The notes below the pieces were generated by a model, which saw only the letters and a list, made by a program, of their open reading frames with translations, was not told the DNA's origin and ran no database searches. Position numbers and translations under genes: made by a program. From NCBI RefSeq assembly GCF_001570985.1, contig NZ_BCSS01000006.1, positions 47,670-111,669 on the forward strand: a DNA stretch of 64,000 bases, given 5' to 3'. The DNA is from Janibacter limosus NBRC 16128 (lineage in GTDB: Bacteria > Actinomycetota > Actinomycetes > Actinomycetales > Dermatophilaceae). Within the stretch, counting starts at the first letter, position 1, and every line of letters starts with the position of its first letter. This document shows positions 16,987-25,437 of this stretch, in pieces.

Positions 16987-17047
16987 GGGTGCGCCTCGCC
17001 GACCCATAGGCTGGTCCCTCCAGAGAGACGAAGGGGAGTGGGCGCGT

Positions 17048-17185
17048 ATGTGCATGCCGGTCCGGTGCCAGCAGTGCGGCAAGACGACGTGGAGCGGCTG
17101 CGGTGAGCACGTGGCCGAGGTCCGGGCCCAAGTGCCCGCCGACCAGTGGTGCCAGTGCGCGGAGAATGCCGACCCCAAGGCCTGA
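17048..17185 (+). CDS. 45-residue Cys-rich protein with conserved CGKTTW motif
   Basis: A micro-gene: ATG at 17048 preceded by AAGGGGAG nine bases upstream, stop at 17185. The product starts MCMPVRCQQCGKTTWSGCGEH and ends DQWCQCAENADPKA (both parts given separately). Six Cys and one His are arranged like a small zinc-binding fold. Similar short proteins are, as far as I recall, widespread in actinobacteria as unnamed hypotheticals. It ends convergently on the TetR gene with the two stop codons directly abutting. Confidence 0.75.
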   Translation: MCMPVRCQQCGKTTWSGCGEHVAEVRAQVPADQWCQCAENADPKA

Positions 17186-17758
17186 TCAACGCAGGGTGAT
17201 GTGGACCTGCGGCTCGGGGCCCTCCGCACCGGAGAGCGCCCACATGCGGCCCAGCGCCGGTTGCAGCAGCCAAGCGCCGAGCTGCCGCACGAGAACCGTC
17301 ACGGCCTGCTCCGTGACGGATATCTGGTTGCCCCCGATGCCGTGATCGCGCAGTTGCTGGGTCTGACGGACCTGCTCGACGAGGACCTCCCTCACCAGCC
17401 GCGTATCACCCGCCCCGGGGGTGACGACGACCCGGCGCAGGTAGTCGACGACGTGCGGGTTGCGCACGAACATCCGGTGGATCGCCCTGTCGCGCGCCGT
17501 GACGATCTCGGCCACGGCGCCTTCGAGGGGTATGGCGTCCAGCGTCTCCCGGAAAAGGCCGACGACCCAGTCCTCGACCGCCTCCTGCAGGCCGTCCTTG
17601 CTCCCGAAGTAGTGGCCGACCAGACCCGGGGCGACGCCCGCGGACCGGGCGACCTCGCGCAGGCTGGTCGCGGCCACCCCGTGCTCGGCGAAGAGAGCCA
17701 GTGCGGCAGTGCGGATCCGCTCGCGGGTGTCGCCCGCTGCGGTGGCCCGTGAACTCAT
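17186..17758 (-). CDS. TetR/AcrR-family transcriptional regulator
   Basis: 190-residue one-component regulator. The helix-turn-helix spans residues ~10-55 (TRERIRTAALALFAEHG, then SLREVARSAGVAPGLVGHYF); the rest is a helical ligand-binding domain. The ATG at 17758 is preceded by GGGAG six bases upstream. It is divergent from the beta-oxidation operon starting with fadA, 108 bases away, so it most likely represses that operon in response to an acyl-CoA, as FadR-type TetR proteins do. That link rests on position only. Confidence 0.9.
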   Translation of the reverse strand: MSSRATAAGDTRERIRTAALALFAEHGVAATSLREVARSAGVAPGLVGHYFGSKDGLQEAVEDWVVGLFRETLDAIPLEGAVAEIVTARDRAIHRMFVRNPHVVDYLRRVVVTPGAGDTRLVREVLVEQVRQTQQLRDHGIGGNQISVTEQAVTVLVRQLGAWLLQPALGRMWALSGAEGPEPQVHITLR

Positions 17759-17780
17759 GCCGATCTCCCTGCGGTGTGAT

Positions 17781-17817
17781 GGTGAACTCTTTGCACACCA
17801 TTGCACAGGTGTTCAAC
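17781..17817. promoter_or_regulatory. Candidate operator between TetR gene and fadA
   Basis: GGTGAAC (17781-17787) and GTTCAAC (17811-17817) form an inverted repeat with one mismatch around two tandem TTGCACA sites spaced 10 bp apart (17791, 17801), i.e. one helical turn. Suited to a TetR dimer or pair of dimers; inferred. Confidence 0.4.
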
Positions 17818-17866
17818 GGATGCGTAGGGTGACTGGAAACCATCGTTTCACCGAAGGAGCCGGTCC

Positions 17867-19087
17867 ATGCCCGAGCAGCCCCAGGCCGTCATCTATGACG
17901 CCGTCCGCACTCCCCGTGGGAAGGGGAAGTCCTCGGGCTCCCTCCACGAGGTCAAGCCGATCGACCTGACCGTCGGTCTCCTGAACGCCGTGCGCGAGCG
18001 CAACCCCGGCCTCGACGCCGCCCAGATCGATGACCTCGTCATGGGCATCGTCTCCCCGGTCGGCGACCAGGGCGCGGTCCTCCCGCGCATCGCCGCGCTC
18101 AAGGCCGGCTACCCCGAGCCCGTCGCCGGCGTGCAGCTCAACCGCTTCTGCGGCTCCGGCCTCGAGGCCATCAACCAGGTCGCGGCCCGCGTCCGCTCCG
18201 GCTTCGAGGACCTCTTCCTCGCCGGTGGCGTCGAGTCGATGTCCCGCGTGCCGATGGCCAGCGACGGCGGCGCCTGGGCGATGGACCCGGCCACCGCGCT
18301 CGCGACCGACTTCGTCCCCCAGGGCATCGGTGCCGACCTCATCGCCACCCTCGAGGGCATCGACCGCGCCGAGGTCGACCGTTTCGCCGCCCAGTCGCAC
18401 GCGCGCGCTGCCGCCGCGTGGGACAACGGCTACTTCGACAAGTCCGTCATCCCCGTCAAGGACGCCAGCGGCATCACCATCCTCGCCCGTGACGAGACGA
18501 TCCGTCCCGGCACGAGCGTCGACTCGCTCGGTGGCCTCAAGCCCTCCTTCGCCGCGATCGGTGAGCAGGGTGGCTTCGACTCCGTGGCGCTGGAGAAGTA
18601 CCACTCGGTCGACGCGATCAACCACGTCCACCACGCCGGCAACTCCTCCGGCATCGTCGACGGTGCATCGCTGATGCTCATCGGCAACGACAAGACCGGT
18701 CAGGAGATGGGCCTGACTCCCCGGGCCCGCATCGTCTCCACCGCCGTCGTCGGCTCCGAGCCGACGATCATGCTCACCGGCCCGGCCCCGGCCTGCCGCA
18801 AGGCGCTGGACCGCGTCGGCATGACCGCCAAGGACATCGACCTGGTCGAGATCAACGAGGCCTTCGCTGCGGTCGCCCTGAAGCTCATGCGCGACATGGG
18901 CTGGAGCGAGGACCAGACCAATGTCAACGGCGGCGCAATCGCGATGGGTCACCCCTTGGGTGCCACCGGCGCCATGATCCTCGGCACCCTCGTCGACGAG
19001 CTCGAGCGCCGGGACCTCGAGCGCGGCATCGCCACCCTCTGCATCGGCGGTGGCATGGGCATCGCCACCATCGTCGAGCGCGTCTGA
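17867..19087 (+). CDS. fadA: Acetyl-CoA C-acyltransferase (3-ketoacyl-CoA thiolase)
   Basis: Last step of beta-oxidation: thiolytic cleavage of 3-ketoacyl-CoA. The 406-residue cytosolic thiolase has its nucleophile Cys in [10 protein letters not shown] (~residue 92), the His in [15 protein letters not shown] and the second Cys in LCIGGGMG. The N-terminus [15 protein letters not shown] is typical of trifunctional-complex thiolases. GAAGGAG lies eight bases before the ATG. It is followed after 25 bases by the FadB-like gene, the normal pairing of the two subunits of the fatty-acid oxidation complex. Confidence 0.95.
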   Translation: MPEQPQAVIYDAVRTPRGKGKSSGSLHEVKPIDLTVGLLNAVRERNPGLDAAQIDDLVMGIVSPVGDQGAVLPRIAALKAGYPEPVAGVQLNRFCGSGLEAINQVAARVRSGFEDLFLAGGVESMSRVPMASDGGAWAMDPATALATDFVPQGIGADLIATLEGIDRAEVDRFAAQSHARAAAAWDNGYFDKSVIPVKDASGITILARDETIRPGTSVDSLGGLKPSFAAIGEQGGFDSVALEKYHSVDAINHVHHAGNSSGIVDGASLMLIGNDKTGQEMGLTPRARIVSTAVVGSEPTIMLTGPAPACRKALDRVGMTAKDIDLVEINEAFAAVALKLMRDMGWSEDQTNVNGGAIAMGHPLGATGAMILGTLVDELERRDLERGIATLCIGGGMGIATIVERV

Positions 19088-19112
19088 ACCAGCGGATAGG
19101 AACCCAAGAACC

Positions 19113-21287
19113 ATGAGCGAGAACATGATCCGTTATGAGCGCGACGACGAGGGCATCGTCACCCTGACGATGGACGACCCCGACGCGGGCGCCAACACGA
19201 TGAACGCCACCTACAAGGCCGCGATGGGCGAGACCATCGACCGGCTCGAGGCAGAGCGCGACGACATCACCGGTGTCGTGCTGACCTCCGCGAAGAACAC
19301 CTTCTTCGCCGGCGGCAACCTCACAGACCTGCAGAGCACCACCCCTGAGACCGCCGGTGAGTTCTTCACCGAGATCGAGGGCATCAAGTCGCAGCTGCGT
19401 CGCCTGGAGCAGCTCGGCAAGCCGGTCGTCGCCGCCATCAACGGCGCCGCACTCGGTGGCGGTCTGGAGATCGCGCTCGCGACCCACCACCGCATCGCCG
19501 TGGACGACCCCAAGATCAAGCTCGGCCTGCCCGAGGTCTCCCTCGGACTGCTGCCCGGTGGCGGTGGGGTCACGCGCCTCGTCCGGATGCTCGGCATCCA
19601 GGAGGCCCTCATGGGCTGGCTCCTGCAGGGTCAGCAGCGCACCCCCGCGGCCGCGCTGGACAAGGGCGTCATCGACCAGCTCGTCGCCACCCGCGAGGAG
19701 CTCGTTCCCGCCGCCAAGCAGTGGATCCGTGAGCACAAGGACGACGAGACCGCGGCCGTGAAGCCCTGGGACGTCAAGGGCTACAGGATCCCTGGCGGAA
19801 CCCCGAGCGTGCCGAAGTTCGCCGCCAACCTCCCGGCCTTCCCGGCCAACCTGCGCAAGACCCTCAAGGGCGCCCCGACCAAGTCGCCCCGAGCGATCAT
19901 GTCGGCCGCGGTCGAGGGCTCGCAGGTCGACTTCGACACCGCCAGCCGCATCGAGTCGCGCTACATCACCGAGCTCGCCGCGGGTCGTGAGTCGACGGCC
20001 ATGATCCAGGCCTTCTTCTTCGACATGCAGGCGATCAGCAGCGGCAAGCTGCGCCCCGCCGGGGTCGATAAGACCAAGGTCGCCAGGATCGGCGTCATCG
20101 GCGCCGGCATGATGGGAGCGGGCATCGCCTACTCCGCCGCCATGTCCGGCATCGAGGTCATCCTCAAGGACGTCACGGCCGAGGGTGCGGCCAAGGGCAA
20201 GAGCTACTCCGAGAAGCTCCTGGCCAAGGCCGTCCAGCGCGGCAAGATGGACCAGGCCAAGGCTGACGCGGTCCTGGCTCGCATCACGCCGAGCATCGAC
20301 GTGGCCGACCTGGCCGGCGTCGACGCTGTCATCGAGGCCGTCTTCGAGGACTACGACCTCAAGAAGCAGGTCTTCGCCGAGATCGAGGCCGTCGTCGGTC
20401 CGGAGACGCTGCTGTGCTCCAACACCTCGACCCTGCCGATCACCTCGCTCCAGGGCTTCTCCAGCCGCCCCAAGGACTTCATCGGTCTGCACTTCTTCTC
20501 CCCCGTGGACAAGATGCAGCTCGTCGAGATCATCCGGGGTGAGCAGACCTCCGACGAGGCGGCCGCCCGGGCGATCGACATCGTCCAGCAGATCCGCAAG
20601 ATCCCGATCGTCGTCGGCGACGGCCGTGGCTTCTACACCAGCCGCGTCTTCGGCACGTTGATCCTCGAGGGCGCGACCGCGCTCGCCGAGGGCATCGACC
20701 CGCAGTTCGTCGAGCGCGCCGCGACCCAGGCCGGCTTCCCGGCCCCGCCGTTGGCGATGCTCGACGAGGTCTCGCTGACCCTGACGCAGCACATTCGCGC
20801 GGAGGCCGACAAGGCTGCCGCTGCGGAGGGCAAGACCCTGCCCAAGGGTCCGGGTGAGGAGCTCATCGACACGATGGTCGCGGAGGGCCGCAAGGGTCGC
20901 GCCGCCGGCGCGGGCATGTACGACTACCCGGCCGACGGCCCCAAGGTCCTGTGGCCCGAGTTGCGCGAGCGCTGGGGCAAGGGCACCGAGATCCCCTTCG
21001 AGGACCTGCAGGACCGCTACCTCTTCATCATGGCCTTGGAGACGGCCGGCTGCTTCGAGGACGGTGTCCTCACGGACGCCGTGTCGGCCAACATCGGCGG
21101 CATCTTCGGGATCGGCTTCCCGCCGCACACCGGTGGTCCGGCGACCTTCATGACCAACTACGAAGGGGGCCTGGCCGGCTTCGTCGCCCGGGCCGACGAG
21201 CTCGCCGACACCTACGGCGAGCGCTTCCGCCCGTCCGAGTGGCTGCGCGGTCGCGTCGCCTCCGGCACCCTGGCCGACGAGGCCTGA
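19113..21287 (+). CDS. fadB/fadJ: Fatty-acid oxidation complex alpha subunit (enoyl-CoA hydratase / 3-hydroxyacyl-CoA dehydrogenase)
   Basis: Bifunctional enzyme of beta-oxidation. N-terminal crotonase domain (~1-300): oxyanion hole in NTFFAGGNL, catalytic Glu residues in [13 protein letters not shown] and [15 protein letters not shown]-terminal 3-hydroxyacyl-CoA dehydrogenase (~325-720): NAD site [17 protein letters not shown] at ~326, catalytic His in [16 protein letters not shown], then the C-terminal helical domain containing [11 protein letters not shown]. 724 residues, the normal length. The start at 19113 overlaps nothing and lies 25 bases after fadA. It forms a complex with FadA. Confidence 0.95.
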   Translation: MSENMIRYERDDEGIVTLTMDDPDAGANTMNATYKAAMGETIDRLEAERDDITGVVLTSAKNTFFAGGNLTDLQSTTPETAGEFFTEIEGIKSQLRRLEQLGKPVVAAINGAALGGGLEIALATHHRIAVDDPKIKLGLPEVSLGLLPGGGGVTRLVRMLGIQEALMGWLLQGQQRTPAAALDKGVIDQLVATREELVPAAKQWIREHKDDETAAVKPWDVKGYRIPGGTPSVPKFAANLPAFPANLRKTLKGAPTKSPRAIMSAAVEGSQVDFDTASRIESRYITELAAGRESTAMIQAFFFDMQAISSGKLRPAGVDKTKVARIGVIGAGMMGAGIAYSAAMSGIEVILKDVTAEGAAKGKSYSEKLLAKAVQRGKMDQAKADAVLARITPSIDVADLAGVDAVIEAVFEDYDLKKQVFAEIEAVVGPETLLCSNTSTLPITSLQGFSSRPKDFIGLHFFSPVDKMQLVEIIRGEQTSDEAAARAIDIVQQIRKIPIVVGDGRGFYTSRVFGTLILEGATALAEGIDPQFVERAATQAGFPAPPLAMLDEVSLTLTQHIRAEADKAAAAEGKTLPKGPGEELIDTMVAEGRKGRAAGAGMYDYPADGPKVLWPELRERWGKGTEIPFEDLQDRYLFIMALETAGCFEDGVLTDAVSANIGGIFGIGFPPHTGGPATFMTNYEGGLAGFVARADELADTYGERFRPSEWLRGRVASGTLADEA

Positions 21288-21292
21288 TCGAC

Positions 21293-22180
21293 GTGGACGC
21301 TCCGCTCACCGGCGTTCGGGTCCTGTCGATCGCCATCAACCTGCCCGGGCCGGCCGCCGTCGCGCGGCTGGCCCGGCAGGGGGCGGACGTCGTCACCGTC
21401 CTGCCTCCGTCGGGTGACCCGATGGAGCAGTTCGCCACGGCGTACTACGACGAGCTGCACGTCGGGCAAGAGGTGCGGCGGGTCGACCTGAAGTCGCAGG
21501 CCGGCCGCGCCGAGGTCGACGAGCTGCTGGCCACCGCCGACGTCTTCGTCACCTCCTCTCGCCCGTCGGCGCTTGTGCGCCTGGGGCTGGACTTCGAGTC
21601 CGTGCACGCGCGGCACCCGCAGGTCTGCCAGGTCGACATCGTCGGCTACCCGGGCGGCCGGGCGGAGACCGCCGGGCACGACCTCACCTACCAGGCCGGG
21701 ACCGGACTGCTGGGCGAAGGGAGCATGCCCACGACCCTCGTGGTGGACCTCGCCGGGTCCGAGCGGGCGGCTGCCGAGGCGTCGGCCGCGCTCGTCGCTC
21801 GTGCCCGCCTGGGCAAGGGCGTCCGTCGCGAGGTGCCCCTGTCCGACCTCGCCGACACGATGTCGCGTCCGCTGGCCCACGGCCTGACCTCGCCGGGCTC
21901 CCTGCTCGGTGGCGGCCTCCCGGTCTACGGCATCTACGACACCGCCGACGGCAAGATCGCGCTCGCGGCGCTCGAGCCGCACTTCACGACGTCGCTGCTC
22001 ACCGCCCTTCGTCTCCAGCCGCAGGACTGCACCCGTGAGCGCCTCGCCGAGGTCTTCGCCGAGCGCACCGCAGCCGACTGGCAGACCTGGGCGGACGAGC
22101 ACGACATCCCGCTCACCGCAGTCCGCTCACCGGGTCTCGAGGCTTCGTCGCAGAGCTCCTCGCACCTCGACCAACGGTGA
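21293..22180 (+). CDS. CaiB/BaiF-family protein, alpha-methylacyl-CoA racemase-like
   Basis: Family III CoA-transferase fold, 295 residues. Residues matching the racemase catalytic pair are visible: His129 in AGHDLTYQAG and Asp152 in LVVDLAGSERAAAE, positioned as in mammalian and mycobacterial alpha-methylacyl-CoA racemases. That points to epimerising 2-methylacyl-CoA so branched chains can enter the adjacent beta-oxidation pathway, rather than CoA transfer; this is inference. GTG start five bases after fadB. The last ~15 residues (GLEASSQSSSHLDQR) are encoded by a REP-like palindrome, so the native C-terminus has been replaced or extended. Confidence 0.82.
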   Translation: MDAPLTGVRVLSIAINLPGPAAVARLARQGADVVTVLPPSGDPMEQFATAYYDELHVGQEVRRVDLKSQAGRAEVDELLATADVFVTSSRPSALVRLGLDFESVHARHPQVCQVDIVGYPGGRAETAGHDLTYQAGTGLLGEGSMPTTLVVDLAGSERAAAEASAALVARARLGKGVRREVPLSDLADTMSRPLAHGLTSPGSLLGGGLPVYGIYDTADGKIALAALEPHFTTSLLTALRLQPQDCTRERLAEVFAERTAADWQTWADEHDIPLTAVRSPGLEASSQSSSHLDQR

Positions 22181-22219
22181 TCGAGGTGTGAGGCCGTCTG
22201 CGGCCGAGCCTCGAGATCC
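22132..22219. repeat. REP-like nested palindrome, copy 1, overlapping a gene 3' end
   Basis: Inner hairpin CCTCGCACCTCGA / TCGAGGTGTGAGG (22158-22193, loop CCAACGGTGA) is nested in an outer pair GGGTCTCGAGGCT / AGCCTCGAGATCC (22132-22144 and 22207-22219). The left half codes for the last residues and stop of the racemase-like protein. A second copy is at 53078-53143. Confidence 0.8.
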
Positions 22220-22250
22220 CCGGACCGACGCAACCCGAAGGAAGGCAACG

Positions 22251-23414
22251 ATGCCCGAGATCCTGATGCCCCAGCCCTATGTCTCACCGTGGATGCAGGA
22301 CGAGGTGGCCGATGTCGCCAAGCTCGCCCGCACGTTCTTCGCGCGAGAGGTGGTCCCCCACCTGGAGCGCTTCGCCGAGCAGCACCAGGTCGACAAGGAG
22401 ACCTGGTTGGCCGCGGGTGCCGCGGGTCTGCTGTGCATCTCCATCCCTGAGGAGTACGGCGGCGGCGGGGGCACCTTCGCGCACGAGGCGGCTGTCATGT
22501 GGGAGCAGGGGCGCGCCGGTGACGACGCGCTCGGGTACTCCGTGCACTCCTCGATCGTCGCGCACTACATCCTGGGCTACGGCACCGAGGAGCAGAAGCA
22601 GAAGTGGCTGCCCAAGATGGCTTCCGGCGAGCTCGTCGGCGCCATCGCGATGACCGAGCCCGGCACGGGATCGGACCTGCAAAACATCAAGACCACGGCC
22701 AAGCGCGACGGTGACGACTACGTCATCAACGGCTCCAAGACGTTCATCACCAACTCCTCGCACGCAGGCCTCGTCGTCGTCGTGGCGCGCACGGGCGGAG
22801 AAGGAGCCCAGGGCATCTCGCTCGTCGTGGCCGAGGTCGACGGGCTGGACGGCTTCGAGCGGGGGCGGGTGCTGCACAAGATCGGCCAGCACGGTCAGGA
22901 CACCCGCGAGCTCTCCTTCACCGACATGCGGGTGCCGACGGCCAACCTGCTCGGCGAGGAGGAGGGGCAGGGCTTCTACCAGCTCATGCTGCAGCTGCCG
23001 CAGGAGCGCCTGGCGATCGCCGTGGGTGCGGTCGGCTCCGCGGACCTCGCCGTCGAGCTCGCGACGGCCTACACCAAGGAGCGCACCGCCTTCGGCAAGC
23101 CGATCTCGGCCTTCCAGAACACGCGCTTCACCCTCGCCGAGGTGAGCACCGATGTGCTCGCGGCGCGCACCTTCCTCGACTACTGCATCGCGCTGCACAT
23201 CGACGGCACGCTCGACGCGGCCACCGCCTCCCGGGCCAAGTACTGGACGACCGACGTGCAGTGCGATGTCATCGACCGCTGCCTGCAGCTCTTCGGTGGC
23301 TACGGCTACATGCTCGAGTACCCCATCGCCCGCCTCTACGCCGGCGCGCGCGTGCAGAAGATCTACGGCGGGACCAACGAGATCATGAAGGAACTCATCT
23401 CCCGCACGCTCTGA
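22251..23414 (+). CDS. Acyl-CoA dehydrogenase
   Basis: FAD-dependent first step of beta-oxidation. 387 residues with the N-terminal helical, middle beta and C-terminal helical domains of the family: SIPEEYGGGGG near residue 64, AMTEPGTGSDLQNIKTTA (FAD site), YTKERTAFGKPISAFQNTRF and QLFGGYGYMLEYPIARLYAGARV. The usual medium-chain catalytic Glu position in YEGT is Gly here (IYGGTNEIMKEL), and the Glu of LPQERLAIA is well placed to be the base, as in long-chain and isovaleryl-CoA dehydrogenases. 70 bases after the racemase-like gene; GAAGGAAGG eight bases before the ATG. Confidence 0.93.
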   Translation: MPEILMPQPYVSPWMQDEVADVAKLARTFFAREVVPHLERFAEQHQVDKETWLAAGAAGLLCISIPEEYGGGGGTFAHEAAVMWEQGRAGDDALGYSVHSSIVAHYILGYGTEEQKQKWLPKMASGELVGAIAMTEPGTGSDLQNIKTTAKRDGDDYVINGSKTFITNSSHAGLVVVVARTGGEGAQGISLVVAEVDGLDGFERGRVLHKIGQHGQDTRELSFTDMRVPTANLLGEEEGQGFYQLMLQLPQERLAIAVGAVGSADLAVELATAYTKERTAFGKPISAFQNTRFTLAEVSTDVLAARTFLDYCIALHIDGTLDAATASRAKYWTTDVQCDVIDRCLQLFGGYGYMLEYPIARLYAGARVQKIYGGTNEIMKELISRTL

Positions 23415-23443
23415 GCGGCGCGATGAGCCCACTCTGCTGACGG

Positions 23444-23491
23444 GCGTCGAGGTACCAGGGACCGGCTATCCGGACGGTGGTACCTCGACGC
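23444..23491. terminator. Bidirectional hairpin between acyl-CoA dehydrogenase and MFS genes
   Basis: GCGTCGAGGTACCA and TGGTACCTCGACGC pair perfectly over 14 bp with a 20-base loop. The two genes converge here, and the hairpin contains the MFS stop and last codons. Confidence 0.75.
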
Positions 23492-24746
23492 GTCCCGGGC
23501 GGGAACGCTCGGCGCGCAGGGCCGGCACGAGGCACCAGATGCCACCCAGTCCGAAGACGCCCGCTGCCGCCATCGCGACCGGGGTCGATGTCGTCTGGGC
23601 CAGCAGGCCGGCCAAGGGCATCGTCAACGCGGTGAAGCCGAAGGCAGCCATCGAGGCCAGCGAGAGCACGGTCGAGCGGTTGGCGGCGTGCGCCTCGCGG
23701 TGCAGGAGCGCGCTGTACGCCGGGCCCTGCATGCCGTGGCCGGTGTAGGTGAGCAGGTGGGCGATGACGAGGCCGATCGGGCCGACGGCGAGCGCCAGTC
23801 CGATGGTCAGCACGCTGTGGACCACGCGACCGAGGATCGCGGCGCGGGCCACGCCCCACCGCGTGGACGCCTTGCCGCAGAGCCACGCACCGACGGCGAA
23901 GACGGCCCAGGCTCCCGCGGCCAGCGGCCCCATGATGACGCCCGCTCGCTCCTCGCTGCCGAGCAGCTCGGCCATGCGCACCGGCGTGAGGGACTCGCTG
24001 GCGATCATCGCGGTGCTCCAGAAGCACTCGAGCAGCACGAGTCCGCGCAGCACCGGGTTGTCGCGCAGGAGCCGCAGGCCGGACCCGATGACCCCGGGGG
24101 TGGCACGGGCGGAGTCCGCGGCTCGCGCCCACCCCGTCGAGTCGAGGTGGGTCGTCGGCTCACGCATGAGCACGACGACGGCGATCAGATGCACGACCGA
24201 CAGCCCGAGGCAGATGACGACCGGCAGCCACAGCGCCGAGTGCGACGCGACGGGATGCCACGCCACGAGCCCACCGGAGACGAGCGCGCCTCCTGCGATG
24301 GCCAGACCGAGGATCGAGGTCGAGCGGGAGAGGTCCTGGTCGACGTCTGCGCCGGGGTGGCTGGCGTGGACCGTGTCGACGTACCAGGCCTCCAAGGGGC
24401 CGGAGTCCAGCGCACGGAAGACCCCCATGAGCACCGACGCGAGGACGAAGGCGACGAAGGATTGGGCCAGCAGGAGCGCGATCATCGACGCGACATTGGC
24501 GACTGCGGCCGTGATGAGCACCGGACGGCGCCCCAGCGCGTCGGCGAAGCCGGAGGTCGGCAGCTCCAGGGCCAGGACAGCAATCCCCATCACCGCGGAC
24601 GCGGTGAGCGCCTGGGCCAGGGTGAGCCCGCGCTCGAGCTGCCACAGGGTGAAGAGGCCGACGACGAAGCCGATCGGCAGCCACCGGGTCGCGGTCAGGG
24701 TGAGGAAGACGCGCCGGGCTGCGGCCGGGGAGAGTGCCTCACTCAT
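23466..24746 (-). CDS. MFS transporter
   Basis: Major-facilitator efflux-type protein of 426 residues with 12 predicted membrane helices. The loop between helices 2 and 3 reads GFADALGRRPVLI, the MFS motif A, and helix 4 contains VFRALDSGPLEAWYVD, as in drug-efflux families. The ATG at 24746 lies inside the 3' end of the ArsR-like gene (8-base overlap), so translation is probably coupled and the regulator likely controls the pump. Substrate unknown. The final residues are coded within the terminator hairpin. Confidence 0.88.
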   Translation of the reverse strand: MSEALSPAAARRVFLTLTATRWLPIGFVVGLFTLWQLERGLTLAQALTASAVMGIAVLALELPTSGFADALGRRPVLITAAVANVASMIALLLAQSFVAFVLASVLMGVFRALDSGPLEAWYVDTVHASHPGADVDQDLSRSTSILGLAIAGGALVSGGLVAWHPVASHSALWLPVVICLGLSVVHLIAVVVLMREPTTHLDSTGWARAADSARATPGVIGSGLRLLRDNPVLRGLVLLECFWSTAMIASESLTPVRMAELLGSEERAGVIMGPLAAGAWAVFAVGAWLCGKASTRWGVARAAILGRVVHSVLTIGLALAVGPIGLVIAHLLTYTGHGMQGPAYSALLHREAHAANRSTVLSLASMAAFGFTALTMPLAGLLAQTTSTPVAMAAAGVFGLGGIWCLVPALRAERSRPGRVEVPPSG

Positions 24747-25323
24747 CCCAAGCGGCCTCGTCCTCGGTGGGGAAGCTCGAGACGATGACCGCGTAGCGGC
24801 GCTGCCCCTCCTCGAGCGCCCCGGGGGTCGGCGGGTGCTCCTCGAGGACGTCCCAGACGAGCCGCTCGAAACGCGACTGGATGGCCGCCGCCTGCTCCGC
24901 CGTCACCGGCACCTGCAGGTCGCTGGTCGAGGTCAGCGGACGCCACTCGTCGCTGTCGCCTCCACGCCGGGCCGCAGCCGCCTGCATCCGGCTCGCCGAG
25001 TGGGTCACGGCCAGCTGGTGGAAGGCGTCGGTGGCGTCCCTCCCTTCGTCCGTGGTGACGTCCTCGTCGCGGACGGAGGTCATCAGGCTGGCCGCCCGCC
25101 ACCACCGCTCCCGCTTGTTGCCCAGCTCGGGCGCCTCCTCGACGAAGCCGTGGTCGGCCAGCTGGCGCAGGTGGTAGCTCGTCGCGCCCGAGTTGAGACC
25201 GAGGCGACGGGCCACCTGGCTGGCGGTCGCCGGGCCGAGGGTGCGCAGCAGGCCGAGGATGCGCAGGCGCACCGGGTGGGAGAGGGCCTTAAGCTGCGTG
25301 ACATCGGGCACGGCGGTATCCAT
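24739..25323 (-). CDS. ArsR-like winged-helix regulator
   Basis: 194 residues. The winged-helix domain occupies residues ~5-85: LKALSHPVRLRILGLLRTLG, then ATASQVARRLGLNSGATSYHLRQL as the helix-turn-helix, and GFVEEAPELGNKRERWW as the wing. No metal-binding Cys cluster is seen, so it likely responds to an organic ligand or to the cell state. The ATG at 25323 has TAGTCT seven bases upstream, giving a leaderless message, and a palindromic operator overlaps the promoter. First gene of a two-gene operon with the MFS pump. Confidence 0.88.
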   Translation of the reverse strand: MDTAVPDVTQLKALSHPVRLRILGLLRTLGPATASQVARRLGLNSGATSYHLRQLADHGFVEEAPELGNKRERWWRAASLMTSVRDEDVTTDEGRDATDAFHQLAVTHSASRMQAAAARRGGDSDEWRPLTSTSDLQVPVTAEQAAAIQSRFERLVWDVLEEHPPTPGALEEGQRRYAVIVSSFPTEDEAAWDE

Positions 25324-25330
25324 GCCCACC

Positions 25331-25370
25331 AGACTAGATCGCAAAGAGATGTTTGCAAAGATGTCTTTGC
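25331..25370 (-). promoter_or_regulatory. Autoregulated promoter/operator of the ArsR-MFS operon
   Basis: On the minus strand, -10 TAGTCT (25331-25336) lies 7 bases before the ATG and TTTGCA (25354-25359) fits a -35 with a 17-base spacer. A perfect palindrome GCAAAGATGTCTTTGC (25355-25370) and a third half-site GCAAAGA (25341-25347) cover it. Repression by the product of the adjacent regulator gene is inferred. Confidence 0.65.
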
Positions 25371-25437
25371 GCTCGTCACCTTCGTGTTCGCCCACACGAC
25401 AGGCACTGTTCGCCGAGACGGCTTAGCGTGAGGTCTC

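Noticed and set aside
18924..21128. 734-codon open frame antisense to the FadB-like gene
   Set aside because: Low-complexity Val/Asp/Gly/Leu sequence without a ribosome site; the plus strand holds a clear full-length enzyme.
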